From Fenollaria massiliensis (GTDB lineage: Bacteria; Bacillota; Clostridia; Tissierellales; Peptoniphilaceae), in NCBI RefSeq assembly GCF_000312505.2, contig NZ_HG326225.1, positions 138,249 to 202,248 on the forward strand: 64,000 nt of DNA, read 5' to 3'. The notes under the pieces are model-generated. The model saw only the letters and a program-made list of their open reading frames with translations, made no database searches and was not told where the DNA came from. Made by a program: the position numbers and the translations under genes. Shown in pieces: positions 1 to 7,566 of this stretch. How positions within the stretch are numbered: position 1 is the first letter of the stretch; every line of letters begins with the position of its first letter.

Positions 1-591
1 TCTATAAGTTAATTCCTCAATTAGATCTAAATCAATATATTGTTTATATTCAAAATCCTTCCTTAATTTTATGGAATAACTTCTTGGCAAATACATTGAT
101 ATTTCTTCAAGTAAATTTTCTATTCTTCTAGAATATTTATTATCTTTACTATTAACTTGAAAATATTGTTCTCGATCTATTTCATATTTTTCTCCCGAAA
201 TACTAACAGTCACTTTTTTAAAATTAATATCCATTAATATGTTTTTATCGCTAGTCAAAATTGCAACTATTATATTCAGTATAGTTGTTTTACCAACGCC
301 ATTTTCAGATACCCATATAGAAATATCATCTTTAAAATTTATCAAATAATTATACTTTCCAAATAGTCCTTCTATTTTTATACTTTCAAGAGATGTTAAA
401 TTAATATGATTATTCAATTTTTTATTAATATTTATCTTATTTAAAACATCTATTATATCTTTATCACTTAGATCAATCGTATCTAAATCACTTAGTGAAT
501 AAATGTCATTTAATAGTAAATAGTTCCTTAATTGTTCATTTGTAAGTGCATATTCCTTAGCTATTTCATCTATACTTCCATATTTTTTCAC
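1..591 (-). CDS. AAA-family ATPase, N-terminal part (runs off the window)
   Basis: The first 197 residues of a protein continue past the left edge of the window. I translated it from a GTG start behind AAGGAGG. After an N-terminal helical part of about 65 residues there is a RecF/SMC-like segment (IEGLFGKYNYLINF, residues 73-86) followed at once by a Walker A loop, SENGVGKTT (about 95-103). That order is usual for AAA/ABC-type ATPases of OLD-, RloC- or ABC-3C-like defence proteins. The Walker B and signature regions are off-window, so the family cannot be fixed. The GTG directly follows the stop of the frameshifted XRE-like reading frame upstream, so the two probably formed one operon. ATP-binding is secure; a defence role is inference. 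Confidence 0.7.
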   Translation of the reverse strand, partial: MKKYGSIDEIAKEYALTNEQLRNYLLLNDIYSLSDLDTIDLSDKDIIDVLNKININKKLNNHINLTSLESIKIEGLFGKYNYLINFKDDISIWVSENGVGKTTILNIIVAILTSDKNILMDINFKKVTVSISGEKYEIDREQYFQVNSKDNKYSRRIENLLEEISMYLPRSYSIKLRKDFEYKQYIDLDLIEELTYR

Positions 592-808
592 TTATATATC
601 CTCCTTAATTTCATTTTTTAATATTTCTTCAATTTCATAATCTAAAAAATTCTCAAATTCTAAGCAAAATATCTGTGGTTACGATTTGCCCATTATTAAT
701 TTTATAAAATGTATTTTTTACCAATCCTTGCTTTTTTATCAATTCGCTATTTGTCATATCTAAATCTATTAGTTTTTTAAATAATCTTTTATACCTAAAA
801 GTTCTCAA
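592..808 (-). pseudogene. Frameshifted XRE/Cro-type helix-turn-helix regulator
   Basis: From a TTG at 808 the frame reads a small Cro/C1-like regulator (RYKRLFKKLIDLDMTNSEL, then KNTFYKINNGQIVTTDILLRI). It resembles the YozG-like regulator at 19773-19994. The frame stops at 653-655, but the next frame continues with the expected C-terminal helix (FLDYEIEEILKNEIKEDI) and ends at 592, immediately before the GTG of the ATPase gene. One indel near 655 therefore splits a regulator of about 70 residues. A sequencing error cannot be excluded. The start is weak because no good ribosome binding site precedes it. Confidence 0.55.
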
Positions 809-840
809 TATACACTATAACGAAGACTTATATTTATTAT

Positions 841-890
841 ATTATACCATTAAATATCGGTTTAATATAAAACGTTCTCTTTAAAAGAAC
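841..890 (-). promoter_or_regulatory. Extended -10 promoter and palindromic operator upstream of the XRE-like gene
   Basis: Read on the minus strand, TGGTATAAT (an extended -10, hexamer at 841-846) lies about 33 bp before the TTG at 808. Upstream of it, 874-890 is a 17-bp near-perfect palindrome, GTTCTCTTTAAAAGAAC, a plausible autoregulatory operator for the XRE protein. The -35 hexamer is poor. From 891 to 1100 I see no gene. Confidence 0.4.
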
Positions 891-1100
891 ATTTAAATTT
901 ATAAACAGTAGTATATTAACCCATATTCTCTACTAATTAATATTTTCTTGTCTATAATTTGCCAGACAGCGTTCGTTAAATTACATCTCATTAATTCTAT
1001 TTGAAATAATTATCACTACTTCAAAACCTTATTAGAGGTCAAATCACCAATATACTTATTTTCAAGGTATAGGTCATAGAAGTCTCTCATTCATATTGTT

Positions 1101-1379
1101 TTACTTAAACAAACCTGAGTGTGAGCCTGTTCTTACTAATGATAATATTAAAAACTCTTCTATTTTTTCATATATTAATAAAAAATCGGGCTCTATATGA
1201 CATTCTCGAGTCCCTTTGTAATTTCCAGCTAATGAATGGTCTCCATATTTTTCATCAAGAGTTTCATCCTTTGCTATTTTTTCAATAACATCAAAGAGCT
1301 TTTTAATATCTTTTCCTTGCTTTTTAGCCTGCTTTAGGTCTTTTTTAAATCTACTTGTAAACTTTATTTTATACTTCAA
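1101..1379 (-). CDS. RelE/YafQ-family mRNA interferase toxin
   Basis: A 92-aa basic protein of the RelE/ParE superfamily. It opens with the usual amphipathic pair (FTSRFKKDLKQAKKQGKDI) and has the YafQ-type central and C-terminal strands: a YGDHSLAGNYKGTRECHI segment, then DFLLIYEK, then LVRTGSHSGLF, close to the YafQ ending RTGSHSELF. Members cleave mRNA on the ribosome. The start is a TTG at 1379 behind AGGAAAG, overlapping the antitoxin stop by about 11 bp, which implies translational coupling. Paired with the DinJ/RelB-like antitoxin just upstream. The family call is strong; activity is inferred. Confidence 0.88.
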   Translation of the reverse strand: MKYKIKFTSRFKKDLKQAKKQGKDIKKLFDVIEKIAKDETLDEKYGDHSLAGNYKGTRECHIEPDFLLIYEKIEEFLILSLVRTGSHSGLFK

Positions 1380-1641
1380 GGGCTTTCCTCAAGTCATCCA
1401 TATTATCATAGGATTTCACATTCGTATCTTTAGCTATCATTCTTCCTTCTTCAATCGCTTTTATAGTTTCATCATCTGGAATATCAAGTTTTAAATCAAA
1501 AGGAATGCCACTTTCTCTAATACTTGCCCTTAAAAACATGTTAATTGCAGTGGTCATATTTAAACCTAAACTGGAGTAGATTTTTTCTGCTGCTTCTTTT
1601 ATTTCTTTATCTGTTCTTATATTCAAATTTGTTGTAGCCAT
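1369..1641 (-). CDS. RelB/DinJ-family antitoxin
   Basis: A 90-aa acidic partner of the adjacent toxin. I place the start at MATTNLNIR (1641) because AAAGGAG sits at the right spacing there; an in-frame codon at 1674 has none. Residues 3-45 form the ribbon-helix-helix DNA-binding part typical of RelB/DinJ (LNIRTDKEIKEAAEKIYSSL, then NMTTAINMFLRASIRESGIPF). The acidic C-terminal part would wrap the toxin. The pair should repress its own promoter. It stabilizes accessory DNA in many genomes, which suits this neighbourhood of mobile elements. Confidence 0.88.
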   Translation of the reverse strand: MATTNLNIRTDKEIKEAAEKIYSSLGLNMTTAINMFLRASIRESGIPFDLKLDIPDDETIKAIEEGRMIAKDTNVKSYDNMDDLRKALEV

Positions 1642-1759
1642 ATCCTCATCTCCTTTGACCTTATTATATGTCAAAGTTCGTGCTTTGTCAATACATTGTC
1701 ATCATTAAATGTTTTTACATTTTATATAACATATGTAACGAATCCTTACTCCCTTCAAT

Positions 1760-1789
1760 AAAAAAAGAGCAGCTTTTTAAGCTACTCTT
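1760..1789 (-). terminator. Rho-independent terminator
   Basis: On the minus strand AGAGTAGCTT pairs with AAGCTGCTCT around a short A-rich loop and is followed by TTTTTTT. It lies downstream of the interrupted-gene fragment (1832-1984) and upstream of the toxin-antitoxin pair, so it closes the minus-strand transcript coming from element 1. Confidence 0.65.
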
Positions 1790-1831
1790 GTATAAAGTAC
1801 AAAATGAGTTAAATATATTTTTTTTGTTTCC

Positions 1832-1984
1832 TCATACTAATCTTAAAACTACTCTTACGTCCATGTAGTTTTTTTGAGTCTTTTTTACGTATCCTTCTTC
1901 GTCTTTATCAAATACAAAATGCTTGTAAAACTGCTTAAAATGCAGGATTTCTAAATTTACATCTTTTGTATCAATGCTATAGTC
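1832..1984 (-). pseudogene. C-terminal fragment of a gene at the left junction of element 1
   Basis: Directly after the recombinase stop codon, and in the same frame, about 50 codons read like coding sequence (DYSIDTKDVNLEIL, HFKQFYKHFVF, ending NYMDVRVVLRLV) up to TGA at 1832. There is no start codon or ribosome binding site. The simplest reading is the 3' end of a gene into which the serine-recombinase element integrated. I do not recognise the protein family, and I could not find its 5' part at the other end of the element. Confidence 0.4.
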
Positions 1985-3751
1985 TCAACATGTGTTGTCA
2001 ATAGGATAGGAATACAAATTATTAACCTCGTCGCTTGAATGAGGATACAATTTGTTGTCAGTTTCCTCATTAACTTCCTTGGCATTTTTTCTTCTGCTCT
2101 TGAATAATCTTCCGTCCTGAGAATCTTTTTTTCCAGTCTTATATATGATAGTAATCATTGCAGGATCAATTTCACCTTCATCGTTAGTTCCCCCAATGAT
2201 GATTTTATCTACTATACTTTCAAATACTGCCCTATCAAATTCCTCAAGATATTTATTGGACTCAAGTAATTTTTTAAACCCCTCGAGCCTTTTCTTCAAC
2301 GCTTTTTCATCAGTGAGTGTTACTTCTAAAGTCCTTTTTTCTGCAAGTAATTTCTCTTTACTAATAGCTATTTCATTATACTTATCCTGATATATATCCA
2401 TGCTGATTGACTCATTCAGCCTTAACTCAACAAGATCCTTTTCTTTCTTTAGTATCTTATCAAGTTGATTTGTTATCTTCTTCAGGTCTTTAGCTAAACT
2501 GTTGTCTTTCAATTCTTCTTCCACAGTTTTAAGGAATTCATTAGTAATTTCAACATTATTGTGGCATACCTGACGATAACTTTCCATGAATGCTTTTTCT
2601 ATGGCTTCTTCTTCAATCCCTTTACTATGCGGACAATACTTCTTTCCGTTTTTAGTAGCATTGACACACTGCCATATAACTTTTGTATACTCTGAACTCG
2701 AATGCCAATTTCTTCTTGAAAGATTATGACCACAAAATCCACATTCAAGCATACTGCTAAAAGCATATTTTCTTGAATACTTTTCTCTCTTACCGCCATT
2801 ATTAGCAACGGTATTTCTGTTTTTTGACCTTCTTAATCTAATACCTTGAGCTTTTTCAAAATCTTCTTCCGAAATGATTGGCTCGTGATGGTTCTCTATA
2901 TAAAACTTATCCTGTTCTCCGAAATTATCCAATCTTCTCTTTGAAATAGGATCAACCGTATAGGTCTTTCCCATCATAAGATCCCCTTTATATTTCTCAT
3001 TTTTTATGATTCCTAAAACTGTTGTTTCCGTCCATCTTTTATTTCCTCTTGGCGATAAATATCCTTGTTCTTCAAGTTCTCTGGAGATTACCATACCGCC
3101 AACACCTTCAATATATCTTCTGAAAATATATCTTACAATCTCAGCTTCTTTTTCATTGATAGAAATGCTTTTAGTTTCCGGATCATAGTCATAGCCTAAA
3201 CACCCTTGAAAGCCTACCATTTCTCCTCTTTCCATCTTCATTCTCAAACCTTTTTTGACATTGGCTGAAATGTTCTCTACTTCCTGTTGCGCAACTGAAC
3301 TTAAAATTGTTAAAAGCAACTCTCCGTCCATTGTTAAGGTGTTTATGTTTTCCTCTTCAAAAAAGACCGCAACATTAAACTCTTTCAACTTTCTTACATA
3401 CTTTAAGGTGTCTAATGTATTTCTTGCAAATCTTGATATAGACTTTGTAATTATCATATCTATATCGCCGTTCATACAGTCGTTTATTAATCTTTGAAAG
3501 TCAATTCTTCGATCAACCTGTGTTCCTGTTATCGCCTCGTCAGCATATATTCCGGCAAGAGTCCACTCTTTATTTTTCTGTATAAATTCTGTGTAATGTT
3601 CTACCTGAGAATTATAGCTATTAATCTGATCTTCAGTATCCGTACTAACTCTGCAATAAGCTGCCACTCTCTTTATTGAGCGTTGAACACACCCTGATGC
3701 AGTTCTTTTCAGTGTGGTATCACCTTTAATAACTTTAACATCCTTTTTCAC
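1985..3751 (-). CDS. Large serine recombinase (element 1 integrase)
   Basis: About 588 aa. I start it at the GTG at 3751 behind AGGAGG; further upstream codons lack a ribosome binding site. The N-terminal resolvase domain has the catalytic serine in YCRVSTD (about Ser36) and the conserved arginines of SISRFARN. The recombinase domain follows (GYDYDPETKSI onwards). A zinc ribbon comes next (CGFCGHNL, then CVNATKNGKKYCPH, about residues 350-395), then a long coiled coil (KDLKKITNQLDKILKKEKDL). This architecture is that of Tn4451/TnpX- and Tn1549-neighbourhood integrases, which excise and integrate mobilizable elements through a circular intermediate. It sits at the left edge of element 1 and reads straight into the fragment of an interrupted gene. 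Confidence 0.93.
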   Translation of the reverse strand: MKKDVKVIKGDTTLKRTASGCVQRSIKRVAAYCRVSTDTEDQINSYNSQVEHYTEFIQKNKEWTLAGIYADEAITGTQVDRRIDFQRLINDCMNGDIDMIITKSISRFARNTLDTLKYVRKLKEFNVAVFFEEENINTLTMDGELLLTILSSVAQQEVENISANVKKGLRMKMERGEMVGFQGCLGYDYDPETKSISINEKEAEIVRYIFRRYIEGVGGMVISRELEEQGYLSPRGNKRWTETTVLGIIKNEKYKGDLMMGKTYTVDPISKRRLDNFGEQDKFYIENHHEPIISEEDFEKAQGIRLRRSKNRNTVANNGGKREKYSRKYAFSSMLECGFCGHNLSRRNWHSSSEYTKVIWQCVNATKNGKKYCPHSKGIEEEAIEKAFMESYRQVCHNNVEITNEFLKTVEEELKDNSLAKDLKKITNQLDKILKKEKDLVELRLNESISMDIYQDKYNEIAISKEKLLAEKRTLEVTLTDEKALKKRLEGFKKLLESNKYLEEFDRAVFESIVDKIIIGGTNDEGEIDPAMITIIYKTGKKDSQDGRLFKSRRKNAKEVNEETDNKLYPHSSDEVNNLYSYPIDNTC

Positions 3752-3810
3752 TGCACTGCCTCCTTTTTGTATCTTTCTATGCAGTTCTATTATACCACAC
3801 TTGCAAAACA

Positions 3811-3957
3811 TTATAAATATAATTCTGTAGAGATATTATACTTTTTCATCAGCTTTAGTTTTATCTTTTTATATTCAATATCACTGAGCAAGTGCTTAGA
3901 AAGTAACATAGACAGCATAGATAATTGGAGGCTATATCTTAATAGTTCATTATTCAT
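3811..3957 (-). CDS. 48-aa SHOCT-like protein upstream of the recombinase
   Basis: A short frame starting at an ATG behind GAGGAGG (MNNELLRYSLQLSMLSMLL, then KHLLSDIEYKKIKLKLMKKY). It has the spacing of a SHOCT-type short C-terminal helical motif (a hydrophobic helix, then an IEYKKIKLKLMKKY helix). Proteins of this size and sequence are regularly found immediately upstream of large serine recombinases in Firmicute mobile elements; their function is unknown. It ends 60 bp before the recombinase start and is probably co-transcribed. Confidence 0.7.
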   Translation of the reverse strand: MNNELLRYSLQLSMLSMLLSKHLLSDIEYKKIKLKLMKKYNISTELYL

Positions 3958-4411
3958 TCTAAATCCTCCTCATATAATTTTATCTAAAGTTTTATGACAT
4001 TAACGGGTGCTTAGGATAAGCAACATTGGAATCTCACCACCGCCCCTGTTAAGATGAGCCGGCTTTCACTAAAGAAGTATCATTATCATTACTTAGGTCA
4101 TCGCTCGCAAAGTTATCCTCGTTCTTTGCTTTAAGAAAATTTATTTATCGCTCGTTTCCTTCTATCCTTGTCTTTGACAGTATTCATTTAAACCGAATTT
4201 CTTCAGCAGGAAAGTCATGGCGTAAATTCCTTACGCTCACTAAGTAATTAAAAGTCCCGTCATGGTCTATTCAGTTTTCAAGGAACAATAGCCTAACGGC
4301 TTTAAGAGAGATTCTCTTCAACTTTATTGTTTTCATCACTTCTTTAAAAAAATATAAGGACAGATCTCCCTTCAATTTATAAAGGAAAATCTGCCCCCAT
4401 CTACAAGGCGT
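3958..4411 (-). other. 450-bp non-coding stretch between the SHOCT-like gene and the sigma-like gene
   Basis: I see no convincing coding frame here. Visible structure: repeated GTCATGG words near 4216 and 4259, and an imperfect inverted repeat at about 4360-4397 (CAGATCTCCCTT against AAGGAAAATCTG). Its position between the small regulatory genes of the element suggests an untranslated leader or recombination-control region, but nothing in the sequence proves that. Confidence 0.35.
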
Positions 4412-4810
4412 TTACTTTATAAATTCTTTCAAAAGCACCTTTAGCTTTTTAAGAATATTGTTTTTTCGCCATTGTATAGCTTGATAGCTTACTTTCTTAC
4501 TTCTTGCTACACTCGATAATGTTTCATCATTAAAATACAAACGCTCTATGATGTCCCTTTCTTCATCATTCAGCCTTGACATAGCCTTTCTGACTGTTTC
4601 AATTATTTTTTCTACATCCACACTTTCATCAGCAAGGTTATCCACAAAATTCCCGTCATGATCCAATGATGAAAAAAAGAGCAAGTGGTTTTTCTTGTCC
4701 ACCTGCTCTAAATACTTTTCGTGTTCTTTTTCTCGCCAGTAGACTTTATAAATATCTTCACTGACTTTTACCTTTTGCCCTCTGACATAAAGGTAATACT
4801 CTTTTGCCAT
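4412..4810 (-). CDS. Sigma-70-like regulatory protein of mobile element 1
   Basis: About 132 aa from MAKEYYLYVRG, chosen because GGAGG precedes this ATG; an upstream in-frame ATG at 4852 lies in the terminator stem. The N-terminal half (YVRGQKVKVSEDIYKVYWRE, then FFSSLDHDGNF) is typical of sigma-like ORFs of Tn916/Tn1549-like elements. The C-terminal half is a sigma region 4-like helix-turn-helix (MSRLNDEERDIIERLYFNDE, then SSVARSKKVSYQAIQWRKNN). Such proteins are thought to regulate excision or transfer genes. A decayed copy lies at 34810-35107. Downstream are the SHOCT-like and recombinase genes, its likely targets. Confidence 0.8.
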   Translation of the reverse strand: MAKEYYLYVRGQKVKVSEDIYKVYWREKEHEKYLEQVDKKNHLLFFSSLDHDGNFVDNLADESVDVEKIIETVRKAMSRLNDEERDIIERLYFNDETLSSVARSKKVSYQAIQWRKNNILKKLKVLLKEFIK

Positions 4811-4849
4811 AAAGTTTCCTCCATTTCTTTTTTTGTCTGCGTTTTTAGA

Positions 4850-4892
4850 CAAAAAAAGGAGGACTTCTGCACATAGGCATAAAAAGTCCTCT
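4850..4892 (-). terminator. Terminator of the feo/ABC operon
   Basis: On the minus strand AGAGGACTT pairs with AAGTCCTCC across a loop of about 17 nt and is followed by TTTTTTT. It lies after the FeoC-like gene and just before the sigma-like gene, so it separates the iron cargo operon from the backbone genes. Confidence 0.75.
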
Positions 4893-5070
4893 AAAATGAA
4901 CGAAACCCGTTCTTTCCTTAATTGTATTTAATTGTTTAGACGAGTGAGTATATGAAAAGACTGACAGATATAAAGTTTATAGAAAAAGGGCTATTTTTAT
5001 TGCGACTTATTATTTGAAATAAACATATAGACTTTCCCATTTTATTCCTCCATTTATTTACCGTTTATTA

Positions 5071-5304
5071 TCAATCTTTTACAATCCAAATATCATCTTG
5101 ATTAACAACACAATTCGAGCATCCCGAACATTGACTTTGGCATTTACTTGTTGCAGACCTTTTAGTTTTTACCAAATATCCATTATTTTCGAGATATTCA
5201 ATTTTCATTTTTACACTATCTAAATCCTCACCTGTCAGTTCAGCAAGTTCTTGCAAAGTGCAAGTCTTTTTCTTTTTCAATACTTCTAATAGTTGTATAA
5301 GCAT
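5071..5304 (-). CDS. FeoC-like small winged-helix protein with a cysteine cluster
   Basis: About 77 aa, started at the ATG at 5304 behind AAGGTG. Residues 1-45 look like a winged helix (LIQLLEVLKKKKTCTLQELA, then LDSVKMKIEYLENNGYLV). A cluster of four cysteines follows (CQSQCSGCSNC, about residues 54-64), the arrangement used by FeoC and related proteins to sense or bind iron or an Fe-S cluster. It is the last gene of the feoA-feoB operon, 12 bp after feoB, which supports a role in regulating or stabilizing FeoB. Confidence 0.7.
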   Translation of the reverse strand: MLIQLLEVLKKKKTCTLQELAELTGEDLDSVKMKIEYLENNGYLVKTKRSATSKCQSQCSGCSNCVVNQDDIWIVKD

Positions 5305-5316
5305 ACTTATCACACC

Positions 5317-7338
5317 TTAAAAAATCAGTAGTCCAATATGATATGCAACACAAGATATAATTAGAGCCGATAATATATAATACAGTGCTATTTTTATCGT
5401 CCATTTTTTTGAATGTGTTTCTTGTGCGGTAGCTGCAAGAGCCATCAAACAAGGCATATTGAAGAAAAAGGCAAAAGTAAATGCTAAGGCTTCCGGCTTT
5501 GAAATCATTGTCAACATATTATTGCTTAGAATAGCGGTATCTACTGTCCCTTTAACCTCAACTGCATGCCATATTCCTGAAGAAGTAAATAATGATGCCA
5601 TTACTCCTAATGCCGATTCTTTTCCCATTGCAGAAGCAACAAAAGCCATAAATAATTGCCATGGTAACCCAAACAATTTTGTTACAGGCTCTATAAATGT
5701 TCCTACTTTATAAATAAGGCTGTTAGCTATATTTCCATCAGGCGTATAGGCAAGAATCCAAAATATAACAGAAATAAGGATAATGATACTCAATGCCCTT
5801 TTCAGTACATTTCCCATCCTATTCATTACAGAAGAAAGTAAATTTTTCCAATGTGGCTTGTGATATGGTGGAAGTTCCATAATCATTCCAAAATGTTCAC
5901 TTCCCTCATAAAGCGATTTTCTGAAAATCCTATATGTGATTAGTAAATGTAGAAAAGCAACTGCAAATAGGCTTAATATCACAAATACTGCCTGTTTTCC
6001 GAAGAATGTTCCTGTAACAAGCCCGACTACTCCCCATGTTGACCCGCAAGGGACTACCCAAGATAATGCAATCGTCATAACCCTCTGTCCCCATGAATCA
6101 ATTACTCTCGTTCCTGTGATTCCACCTATATTACAGCCGAAACTTAACAAGAACGGCATAATTGCTTTTCCTTGCAATCCTAATTTCGACATAGTGTTGT
6201 CAAAGACATAGGAAACTCTTGCCATATATCCTACATCTTCCAAGAATCCAAATACTAAGCTAATTCCCAATACATAACTTGCCATTTGCAATGCAAAAGT
6301 AATTGCAGTCATTACGGCTCCACACAAAAGTGAAATCAGCCAATTTGATACTCCAATGGCGACAAGCCCCTTTGCCAACAATGTTGATATTTTAGGTATA
6401 ACAAACCCAAATAACCCCATTAGCGGAAATCCGATGAGCATAGAAGCAACTAATCCTAAAATGATAACTCCGATAGCCATAGGTTTTCCGAAAGCTTTAC
6501 TTGTGGCTATACGATCAAATTTGCTTCTCTTAAATACTCTCTTTTTCTGAATAACATTTGCATTGATAAGTTTATCTATCCATTCAAATTTACAATTACC
6601 GGTTATTAAATTGCCATTTTTTATGCTTTTTAATACGTTCTCTATTTCTTCAAATTCGACTTTTTCAACATTATCTTTTACTAACGCAATTACTTTTGCA
6701 TCCTGATCTAATAATTTTCCGATAATCCACGACTTTGAAAATACACCTATACCTTTATCAGGGATATGTTTTTTTAATAGCTTATAGTTATCTCCAACAA
6801 TATTTTCATATGCCCTTTCTAAATTTTCGTCAGATAAAATTTTTCCTCTATCTGAATGCTCCAGAAAAGCATAAAACTCTTTGTATTCCTTTTTATCTGC
6901 CGCAACGATAGGAATGACAGGTATATTCAAGGATTTTTGTAACCCCTTTATATTTATATTTTTCCCTTGACTTGTAGCAACATCCATCATGTTCATGATT
7001 AAGACAACCGGAATATTTATTCCAATGTAGTCAGAGAGCATAAATAGACTTCGATTTAATTGTGAAGCATCTGCCATAATAGCAATTAGGTCTGCGTTCC
7101 CGGTTTCTATATATTCTCTTGTTATAACTTCTTCCTCTGAATTTGCTGATAATCCGTAAGTTCCTGGTAAATCCACAATCGTATAATTGGTATCTTTATA
7201 CGAAAATTCGCCTTCTTTTTTCTCAACGGTTTTACCCGGCCAATTTCCAACATGTTGATTTGAGCCTGTCAACCCATTAAACAAAGTCGATTTTCCAGAA
7301 TTAGGCTGCCCCAGCAAAGCAATCGTTATTTTCTTCAT
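5317..7338 (-). CDS. feoB: Ferrous iron transporter FeoB
   Basis: 673 aa, a normal length for FeoB. The N-terminal G domain has G1 GQPNSGKST (10-18), G3 DLPGTYGL (about 56-63) and G4 NMMD (about 115-118). The C-terminal membrane part has paired Gate domains and the conserved FeoB_C segment (SFGCNIGGITGTRVIDS, then WVVPCGSTWGVVGLVTG), with about eight transmembrane segments. It imports Fe2+ across the cytoplasmic membrane with GTP hydrolysis as the switch. It starts 3 bp after feoA and ends just before a FeoC-like gene. Here it is cargo of a mobilizable element together with two siderophore-type ABC exporter subunits. Confidence 0.97.
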   Translation of the reverse strand: MKKITIALLGQPNSGKSTLFNGLTGSNQHVGNWPGKTVEKKEGEFSYKDTNYTIVDLPGTYGLSANSEEEVITREYIETGNADLIAIMADASQLNRSLFMLSDYIGINIPVVLIMNMMDVATSQGKNINIKGLQKSLNIPVIPIVAADKKEYKEFYAFLEHSDRGKILSDENLERAYENIVGDNYKLLKKHIPDKGIGVFSKSWIIGKLLDQDAKVIALVKDNVEKVEFEEIENVLKSIKNGNLITGNCKFEWIDKLINANVIQKKRVFKRSKFDRIATSKAFGKPMAIGVIILGLVASMLIGFPLMGLFGFVIPKISTLLAKGLVAIGVSNWLISLLCGAVMTAITFALQMASYVLGISLVFGFLEDVGYMARVSYVFDNTMSKLGLQGKAIMPFLLSFGCNIGGITGTRVIDSWGQRVMTIALSWVVPCGSTWGVVGLVTGTFFGKQAVFVILSLFAVAFLHLLITYRIFRKSLYEGSEHFGMIMELPPYHKPHWKNLLSSVMNRMGNVLKRALSIIILISVIFWILAYTPDGNIANSLIYKVGTFIEPVTKLFGLPWQLFMAFVASAMGKESALGVMASLFTSSGIWHAVEVKGTVDTAILSNNMLTMISKPEALAFTFAFFFNMPCLMALAATAQETHSKKWTIKIALYYILSALIISCVAYHIGLLIF

Positions 7339-7341
7339 ATC

Positions 7342-7566
7342 TCAAAGTACCTCCATCATTATTTTCTCTGCCTCTATCTTATTGACAGCTATCATCGTAT
7401 CTCTACAATAAATGAGAATAGGTTGCTTTTTATAATTCTGGATAACTTCAACATCGCTTCCGACAGTTATTCCGATAGATATTATTCTGCTTTGAAAATG
7501 TGTATCACCAATAATTTCAACAACTTTACCTTTTGTCTTTTCTTTCAAAGTACTAAGCCTCTCCAT
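7342..7566 (-). CDS. feoA: Ferrous iron transport protein FeoA
   Basis: 74 aa with the SH3-like FeoA fold: a glycine-rich strand (KVVEIIGDTHFQSRIISIGI), then GSDVEVIQNYKKQPILIYCR, then IAVNKIEAEKIMMEVL. FeoA is a cytoplasmic partner of FeoB. Its ATG overlaps the end of the upstream ABC gene by 14 bp, and the AAGGAG that serves it lies inside that gene's last codons, so the five cargo genes are translationally linked. Confidence 0.93.
   Translation of the reverse strand: MERLSTLKEKTKGKVVEIIGDTHFQSRIISIGITVGSDVEVIQNYKKQPILIYCRDTMIAVNKIEAEKIMMEVL

Noticed and set aside
1668-1868. Plus-strand frame of about 66 codons opposite the region after the toxin-antitoxin genes
   Set aside because: No ribosome binding site, low-complexity composition, and it overlaps a minus-strand terminator.
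1841-1875. Plus-strand hairpin ACTAC/GTAGT with a T-run, read as a terminator
   Set aside because: The stem is only 5 bp with a long loop, and it lies inside the coding-like fragment of the minus strand.
3006-3679. Several plus-strand frames opposite the serine recombinase
   Set aside because: They are shadows of the recombinase coding strand, with no ribosome sites or family resemblance.
4850-4892. Hairpin upstream of the sigma-like gene as a riboswitch
   Set aside because: It is a simple long-loop stem with a T-tract read on the minus strand, best explained as the terminator of the iron operon.
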